Positions 57,382 to 64,000 of a stretch of DNA of 64,000 nt are shown here, piece after piece. The translations under genes and the position numbers were made by a program. Origin of the DNA: Teratosphaeria epicoccoides (Eukaryota; Ascomycota; Dothideomycetes; Mycosphaerellales; Teratosphaeriaceae); the NCBI GenBank assembly GCA_021401465.1, contig JADDMT010000066.1, positions 62,001 to 126,000 of the forward strand, given 5' to 3'. Position 1 is the first letter of the stretch. Each line of letters starts with the position of its first letter. The notes below the pieces were generated by a model. The model was not told where the DNA came from and ran no database searches. It worked only from the letters and a program-made list of their open reading frames with translations.

Positions 57382-58772
57382 TGTCTGCGACTGTCTTCCG
57401 TCCGGAATATAAAGGCTGACAGACTCTGGTTGCAAACGCTTGGAGAGCTTGTCAGCGAAGGAGCGGCGGCGAAACCTTTCCGAATGCCCACTGTTGTCAT
57501 AGAATTCAACTACACTTTCTCCTGCCATCTGCGCCGAAAACACGCCCAGGATACTGCCACCACCACCATGATCCCTAGCGAAATGGCCGCAGTCCGGAAC
57601 TGCTGCTGGTAGTCACTATCATCCCCGTGATCGCACCGCTGTGCCATAGCATTCTCAAAATCTTCGTTCGTTCAACTGACGATGCGAACGATTACCCGCG
57701 ATTCCACACATTTGAGTCCGATCGTGTATACTAATCCCAACCCAAGCTTGTCGAGCCTAGTGCTTAGCGAAGCGACGACACCCAGCCAAAGCCCAGCTAT
57801 CAACTTGAATTCTCCGTGTTGTCAAGAGGAGGAGGAGAATGAGGACGGGGGTAGAAAAGCACGAGGACAAGGACAGAAGTCGTGAACCCGCCGACCGGGT
57901 AAGCGTTCCATATGATCCTGATGCTCTACTTGCCAATCACCACGTGATGACCGCACATACTCCTTCGCATTGACAGTATCACTGGCAGTACCCAAGCAGG
58001 TCAAAAAGATGTATCGTGGACCTTCCCCATCCCTTACCTCACGATCTAGTATTCGATTTCGCAAGCCGCAGCCCCATCCCGCATATCTCGAGAGCGTGTA
58101 TTCATCAGTGCTGCTCTGTCTACAGGCCGCATACCAGCACATTCGATACGTATGAGTCGTGGCTGAAATTTCAAGTCCGATCATTGGGATGAGTAGCAGG
58201 TGGTCGGACGGAATTGAGGTAAGTAGTGCTTGTTTTGTTTCGTGAAAGCTGGCTGAGAATGAAAGAACCAAGAATCTTTCAGGTGTCTATTTACTTGCCT
58301 GGCAGACCATCGGTGAAGTGAGGGAGTGCATGGATTTGGCTTGTGTGGAAGTGCAGATATGGGAATGTGGATGTGAATGTGGAGATATTTATGACTATAC
58401 CAAGCAGCTGGATCGAAGCACTACTACTTCCACAACACGTGCATCGTGTGGATCAGTCATGCACGCATCAAGGGAGCCAAGCATGAGAGTGAGAGAAAAG
58501 GCAAGCATCAACCAAGCCATCATCATTGCTCAAGATATCGACTTGATTACGAAGGAAGACCTCAGGAGCGAATCGGGGTCACCACTCCCAATCGCTATTT
58601 GAAGTCTGTCAATCATCATCATCATCATCAAAATGTTCATCAGCAGCCGCGTTCGTGATGAGCCTCGTCATCATCAATCTCAAACCGAGCGGTCAAGACC
58701 GCTGCTGCAACTCATGATCCAAGCACCCATGAAAACCCTGTCTGTCCACGATCATCATCATCTGCCCATCTC
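57382..58772. other. intergenic, no gene recognised
   Basis: No supported gene. It contains trinucleotide tracts (ATC runs at 58,611-58,633 and near 58,750) just downstream of the 58,773 gene. An open frame of 149 codons on the minus strand (57,822-58,271) has no features I can defend. Confidence 0.4.
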
Positions 58773-60256
58773 TCACAAATCAACAAACTGAACCTCTTGG
58801 CCCCTCGTCTGGCTCCTCGTCATGGGACGACGAGAGCGGGAAGAGCGAGGCGGGCTCAGGACTGCCGGAGGCCCATCCCCATCAATCTCGTCGGTGTCGA
58901 GATTAAGCCCAGAGAAGCGAGAGCGCGCCTTGCACGAGCCACGAGCTGCAGATGCGGTGCCAGTGCTGCGAGCCTTCTCACGACGGGCTTGGAAGGGCTC
59001 GATGTCCTCGTCGGTGCTCTCATGACCGGCTTCAGCGGGATCAGCGTGATCGAAGAAGGAGTCTGGGTTGCCCCGACGCCGAGAGCGAGCGGTGTTGCGG
59101 GAGAATCCCGGCTCTGGATAATCGCTGTACACCGACTCCAGATCATGGCGGACCCTCTGAGAGCGGGGTGACTCCGCCCAATGACCAGAGGTTGGAGCAT
59201 TGGTGAACTTACGAGCGCGCTCCTTGAGCTCGTCCACCTTCATCGCCTCCATGCGATCGTTGGCATCCTGAAGGCTGCGCTCGAGACAACCGATTTGACC
59301 CTCGAGCGCCACAACATCCTCTGCCAGGCTTTCTGCACGCTTCTTCTCCGTCGCTCCGGCGGCCGCCCAGGAGACGAGGGACTTGGCGAGCAGCTCGGGG
59401 GAGAAGAGCATACGGTGGCTGTGATATGTCAGTCAAGTGGAGGGAATGTCTGGTGGGAGAGACTTGTACTTACGAGAGGCTGGACTGATCCATACCAAAC
59501 CCTGAGCTGAGGCAAGCGAGGAACGTGTTCATGGCTTCGGCCTCGTGGTCAGAGGGAACGGCAGCACGAGGAGACTTCTTCATCGTGAAGCTGGAGCTGG
59601 ACTTGCGGTGCGCCATGACCTTGTCGATGCACAGCGCTGGAGAGAGCCATTCGCGGCGGACCGCTGGGCCCATGTCCATCGAATCATGATGACCCAGAGA
59701 CTGCAGAATGGTGACGCGATCGAGGTTCTTCAGGATGTCGGTCTTGTTGGCCCAATCGGCGGCACAGCGCGCATACCGCACAATGCAGGCAGCTTGGGTT
59801 TCGGTGCCGCTGCCGACCTTGGTGACTTCGAGGAACGGATCGAGGTTCTTGACGTTGATGTTGTTCTGAATAGAAGGATGGGGTCAGCGGATGGGGTGAG
59901 GGTAGCAACAATGACAACTGACCTTGATGTACCCGAGAAGCTTCTTAAGAAGCGCCTCATACACCTGAGTATCCTTGGCGTCAAATCTGATTTCCGTCAT
60001 CAAGGCGATCACCACATCGGCATCGAGAGCACCGGCGGCAATACCCTTGCGGGCGCAAAAAACCAGGATCTTGTCCTTAGTAGTGGTAGACCACTGGATG
60101 TTCTTTCCGGCGAGAGCAGTAGTGGCGGAGAGGTTCTCGAAAGTCTGGTCACCGTTAGCGCACCAAGGTAGAAGCCAGAGGGTGACGACGTACCCTGCCT
60201 GGCTCGAGGAGGACGACGGTCTCCTCGTCATCAGGCGTGTTCGAGGAGGATGGCAT
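58773..60256 (-). CDS. four-exon coiled-coil protein, unknown function
   Basis: Exons on the minus strand are 60,256-60,194, 60,144-59,923, 59,865-59,474 and 59,418-58,773. The introns are 49, 57 and 55 nt, with GTACGT, GTCAGT and GTAAGT donors and CAG acceptors. The phases join without a stop to give 440 residues. Residues 1-21 are acidic (MPSSSNTPDDEETVVLLEPG). A conserved-looking globular region follows, with ATTALAGKNIQWSTTTKDKI and DRVTILQSLGHHDSMDMGPA. Then comes a coiled coil (about 255-300, LAEDVVALEGQIGCLERSLQ), and a basic, Ser/Arg-rich disordered tail ends VQFVDL. No enzyme motif is visible. The last exon contains an unused GTAAGT near 59,213 whose removal would break the frame. 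The gene is divergent from the 61,037 gene. Confidence 0.72.
60145..60193 (-). other. intron 1 of the coiled-coil gene
   Basis: A 49-nt intron between codon 21 (Arg) and the next Thr, phase 0: donor GTACGT, acceptor GACCAG. Confidence 0.7.
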
Positions 60257-61036
60257 GTTGGGTGGCGCGAGACTTTCAAGTCGCTGAGAGTTGAAGTTGG
60301 AAAGGATGAAGGTCCGGCGCAAGAGTGCCAAAGAAAAGCAAGATGATGATAAAGCGCAAATACACCACAGTCCAGCTGCGGCATGGCGGAAGAGCCGGTC
60401 GTGCGCACGATGGTGTTGCGCGAACCATGCGTAGCGTGACGGGACACTATTGACGCCATGACTGGCGATATGGCCAAAAAGACGACAGTTCTCACGATCC
60501 AGGTCTCATTGGTATGCAGGTCGACAAAGCGACACGCGATAGCGAGCCTGACGCCTGGGAGGAAATTCGCCTCCGCTGCAGCCGCCCGGCATCAAGGCTG
60601 CGATGTGCGAGAATGAGGATAATCGCGCGATTGGGTGTTTCGATTGATCCGCGAGCGACGCCATCGATTGCGCGACTGGTTGTTTCGAATTGGTATGCGA
60701 GTGGAGTGTCGACAAAGAGATGGCGGTGTCCACTAAGACAGACAGGGCTGGAAGAACGACTGGATTTTGATTCCGGCCGAACGTAAACCCGATCCGTGCT
60801 TCCCCGCCGCCGCTTGACATGTGCATTATTGAATCAATCCAGTCGTCAGACCATCGCGACGCAGGACGTCCATGCACGCATATGCACGTATCCTGCGAAC
60901 GAGCCATCGATGGGGAGATGCCTTGCGAAATTTCAGCTTGGCATTGGCGACTCTCAGGCAGGCGCAATCCGCGCCCATCCAGCTCAAGCAATGCCCGTCC
61001 CCCGTTGACCTCTGCTGACAGGTAAGCAAGCCAGCG
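60257..61036. promoter_or_regulatory. shared divergent upstream region
   Basis: 780 bp between the ATGs of the minus-strand coiled-coil gene and the plus-strand bZIP-like gene. Both promoters must lie here or nearby. The frames seen in it on both strands have no coding character. No clear TATA box is found, and the site CAGGTAAGC at 61,018-61,026, just before the second ATG, looks like a splice donor in an untranslated leader. Confidence 0.45.
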
Positions 61037-62209
61037 ATGGATCCCGACTCCGCCTTTTTCGGCGAGCTCCAGAGCCACGCTGCCTTCACCGGCTCGACCT
61101 TGGCAATGCATGCGATGCATACGCTGGCGCCGTCGAACCCCAGGAGCTGCGAATCAGCGGGACCGTGTCAAGCAACCTGGAGCGATGCAATCTACAACCC
61201 ACCGGCCATTTCGGGCGATAATGCGCCAGTCACGAATGCAAGAGACACCTTCCCCAGCGCCGGCCTGAGAGAGTTTATCCCTCCCGACAACAACCACTTC
61301 GGCGATGTGAACGATCAGCTCGACATCTTTGATATCTTGCAGGAGGATTGGATGGACCCGAAGCTGTCTTTCCCGCAGAGCAGCACGCTCACCAATGCAA
61401 CCATCTCCTCCACCAATCAGTACCACGGCCTTCCCCTCGACGCAACCAGCTCGGGAATCGACAAAGGGGCCCGCAACCTGAGCATGGACTTCTCCAGCCC
61501 CTGCGTCGAGCAAGCGCAGTCCAAGCATTCTTTGGGTGTCCTGAATACCTCATCTTCAGATCAGGCTCGAGACTTCACTGCACCCTCTACGGGGTCATCA
61601 ATCGACATGCAGTATGCGCAGTCTTTCACATCAGCTCCAGACTCGTGTAAGAGGCGTCGGCTCTCCACGGCTTCCTCGTACGGCTCCAAACCCCGTTTCG
61701 GTCCAGCAACTGCAGCTAACCTTTCCTCCCAGCTCGTCAGGCCCGGTGCCAGCCTCGATTACTCCATCACCTCCCCGGCACCGCAAGCGATACCGCCCCA
61801 CTAATCGCAACAGTGCCGCCGCATCTCGTGCTCACCGCTCCATCAAATCAGAGTAAGCCACTTCACGTTCCATCTTGCTCTCTGCACCTCGAACCTCTTC
61901 CGTTGACACCCACCCCCATCTAGGCTGGAAGCCGAAACCACCAAACTACTCCTCACACTCTTGCCCAGTCTGCGCGGCCACTGGGATCGAGCTCGACAGG
62001 GTGGCTCGAGCTATGCAGCGCGATTGAGGTTGCTGAGACATGTTGGCGAGCAGGGCGTGAAGGCTGTCCAAGCGCTGAAGGGAACCGGTAGTGATGGTGA
62101 TCAGGATGATCATGGTGTTGGGCAGGCAGGGTTGGAGCTCACAGATGGGGAGGAGCTGATTGCGTTCGTGAAGGGGGTTGATGGCGGTACTGCGGGGTTT
62201 CGCGGCTGA
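61037..62209 (+). CDS. bZIP-like transcription factor candidate (three exons)
   Basis: The model uses exons 61,037-61,646, 61,741-61,852 and 61,924-62,209, giving 335 residues. Introns of 94 nt (GTAAGA...GTCAG, phase 1) and 71 nt (GTAAGC...TCTAG, phase 2). The first 200 residues are Ser/Thr/Pro-rich and acidic, with DVNDQLDIFDILQEDWMD, an activation-domain type. Exon 2 ends with RYRPTNRNSAAASRAHRSIK, which fits the bZIP basic rule N-x7-R (Asn...SR). The next leucine comes after 8 rather than 9 residues, and the zipper (LEAETTKLLLTLLPSL) is short and holds a proline. It may be a degenerate bZIP. Intron 1 is the weak point: without it the frame ends at 61,804 with 255 residues and no basic region. 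Confidence 0.5.
61853..61923 (+). other. intron 2 of the bZIP-like gene
   Basis: A 71-nt intron, donor GTAAGC, pyrimidine-rich 3' part, acceptor CATCTAG. It lies within the codon that begins the Glu-Leu-Glu-Ala stretch. Confidence 0.6.
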
Positions 62210-63935
62210 GGTGTCTGGATCAATGGACCAGGAAAGGCGATGCGCTGCTGGTATTATGAGCCAAGGCCGGTTGCACATCCGATGGGATATGGTTGACGGT
62301 CGATGATTGTGATGACATGAAGGCTTGACGACAGATGTGATGATGAAAAGCCATGACTCGTGATGATGTTCCGCTCTACACAAACTGTTTCCAGATCTTG
62401 CAAAGACTTTGCACAAGTACTTCAGCCATCATCGCGCACCTTCTTTCTTGCAGCCGGCGATAAATGTTCCTGTCTCGCTGAGTAATACGCCACAGCAGAC
62501 ACCCATCAACTCCCGCACTGAGCCCTACGCCATCATCATTACCAGCTTCTACTATCCAGCAGGTATCTATCTGCTTCTTCCCGCAGTCGGCTGATGCATC
62601 ATACCTGCCTGCATCACAGCTCAACGACTTAATCTGGCGCAAGCTCCACTAATCGAAGAAAGAAATCTTTGGCCATGCCTAGTAGATCTTACTCGCACGC
62701 CCTGCTGCATACGACTGACAAGACAGCGCCGACGAGGGCAGAGCTACCACCGGCGGTTCATCGTCTACTAGAGATCTCAGACGGTGGCTGAGCTGACGCT
62801 TAGGACGCCACCTCGCTGATCCTGATTTCAGGTGCTGTAATCCCAGACCGCAGCCGCTCTTCCTCTTCAGGTACCTAGACAGACGACAGTCAAGACGTCC
62901 AAGGTGAAGCTAGGTGGTGTCAACAAATTGAGGTACAGGGCTAGGCACGCACGCTCCTTGCAGTACGAGGGTTTTCTGTCCCTTACACTAACGCCGTAGA
63001 GGACAACGACGACGACAACGACAATGTGGACAGAGACTGTCTTCACTTCCGCACCCATTGTCCGCAGCTAGGCATTCTTCCATCTGTCAACTGCGCCTGT
63101 CAAGCCTGCGCAAGAAACTCTCCGGGGCTGGAAAGATGTCCTTACCTGGGAATCCTGTTCATGTTCCTTTAATTGACAAGGCCAGCAAGCGAGTGAGTAG
63201 AGAGTACAATCAACCGGGCAACTCCGGTAATGGCGAGAGGGAGACAAAAACACGCACGGCACATGGCATCAGCACTGCATGGGAGCGCAACACTCGGAGA
63301 TCGCGAGTTCATGGGGAATGATGGGAACCTATCTGTCGAGGAAGCAAATATTTTGGAGGCTGAGACTGACCGATTGAGCAAGGTAAAGAGATTGATTGAT
63401 GGCTCGATGGCAGAGAGCTGCCGCCGTAGCAGGATTGGGCTGCAGGAAGTCAGTATCTAAGTCCCGGAAGGGGAGTGGTTAGTCGCAGCAGCTACTGCAT
63501 AGATCAAGCGCGCAGACTTCGTTGTTGGAAGCTAAAGTAGATGTCGGAGGCAATCTCGTCAACCAAATTCGATCAAACAGGATGGGGATGGCAGCACCAA
63601 CGACCATCATTCGATCTTCTCCCAGCACTGAGGACGATCTGCCACGCCCCAATTACGTTTGTCGGTGACTGACCATCGAGGCTCAAATTCTTGACCGCCT
63701 GTGCCTCCATTCACCCGCCCAGCCTTCCCCGCCTCCTCCCTCAGCATTGAAACACTAGTCCACTTCTCCGCCGTCTAGTCGCCTGCCCAAACCTGCCGGA
63801 CTACTGACAGCGAGCCTGCGAAGCTGACAGCAACCTCCGTCCCAACTTCGTGCGCTCTCACGATCATAGGTATCCCTAGAAGTCAATCAACGTCAACGCC
63901 GCTTGTACTTGAGAACACTAGACGGGGCATTGCGG
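62210..63935. other. intergenic, no gene recognised
   Basis: No supported coding region. It contains small trinucleotide tracts (near 63,000, CGACGACGACAACGAC) and pyrimidine-rich stretches near 63,700-63,780 of the kind found upstream of fungal genes. Confidence 0.4.
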
Positions 63936-64000
63936 ATGGTCTACGACTTCCACTCTCTCAAGTTTCTTCACCACTCCCTCTCCAACGGAAAACGGGTCGA
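63936..64000 (+). CDS. possible gene start, runs off the window
   Basis: An ATG at 63,936 opens a frame reading MVYDFHSLKFLHHSLSNGKR to the last base. It follows a pyrimidine-rich upstream stretch. The codon-like composition suggests the first exon of a gene, but only 21 codons are present and no family can be named. The frame is also open upstream for some codons, so the true start may be earlier. Confidence 0.25.
   Translation, partial: MVYDFHSLKFLHHSLSNGKRV

Noticed and set aside
57822..58602. Open frames of 149 codons (minus) and 94 codons (plus)
   Set aside because: No domains, no plausible splice partners, and they overlap simple trinucleotide tracts.
59205..59262. Extra intron in the last exon of the coiled-coil gene (a GTAAGT is present)
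   Set aside because: Using the nearby AG acceptors shifts the frame into a stop, while reading through keeps the frame to the end.
1..64000. tRNA genes, rRNA and telomere repeats
   Set aside because: None recognised by eye; no TTAGGG array and no clover-leaf with intact A and B boxes was found, although a weak tRNA could be missed without a scan.

Overview
The window looks like a filamentous ascomycete (Pezizomycotina) chromosome, and it falls into two very different parts. From 1 to about 49,985 it is a dense nest of dead mobile DNA. From about 49,990 to 64,000 it is ordinary gene-bearing DNA with short (49-94 nt) spliceosomal introns of GT...AG type. The left part carries the signature of repeat-induced point mutation (RIP): glutamine and tryptophan codons have become TAG/TAA, CA and TG dinucleotides have become TA, and the same element differs between copies almost only by transitions. 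The exact species cannot be told from the sequence.

Left part. Three Ty3/gypsy families can be separated, called here F1, F2 and F3. F1 (LTR 440-520 bp, starting TGTCATAA, gag with a CCHC knuckle, pol ending in a chromodomain-like segment) is present as a minus-strand piece at 1-1,452, a plus-strand 3' piece at 1,453-2,443, a complete minus copy at 5,151-12,129 (target duplication CTTAG), a plus 5' stub at 27,042-27,640, a plus copy starting at 27,641, and a complete minus copy at 34,195-41,207. That last copy sits, with target duplication TATAG, inside the 3' LTR of the plus copy, whose LTR resumes at 41,208-41,618. F2 (LTR 360-390 bp) has one complete copy at 14,814-22,980 and a truncated one at 24,891-27,041. 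F3 is an RT-RNase H-integrase fragment at 22,981-24,890. Gag and pol form one continuous reading frame in F1 and F2, broken almost only by RIP stop codons.

The most interesting observation is that both F1 and F2 carry, between pol and the 3' LTR, a gene on the opposite strand. In F1 it is a protein of about 170 residues with an N-terminal cysteine cluster and a long coiled coil. In F2 it is a 473-residue protein with N-terminal cysteines and a lysine/arginine-rich C-terminus. The remaining RIP-affected intervals (2,444-5,150, 12,135-14,813 and 41,619-49,985) hold tandem repeats, a double foldback structure at 42,290-42,700 and several inactivated genes that do not look retroviral. These include a probable SNF2-helicase C-terminus, a possible Plavaka-type transposase tail and three long unknown genes at 42.75-48.3 kb.

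Right part. Three gene models can be supported: an acidic-repeat membrane protein (50,195-51,466), a four-exon coiled-coil protein of unknown function on the minus strand (58,773-60,256), and a three-exon protein with a bZIP-like basic region on the plus strand (61,037-62,209). The last two are divergent and share a 780-bp upstream region. Between 51,467 and 58,772 there is no intact gene, but a decayed gene is visible at 56,708-57,381. A further gene may begin at 63,936 and run off the end.
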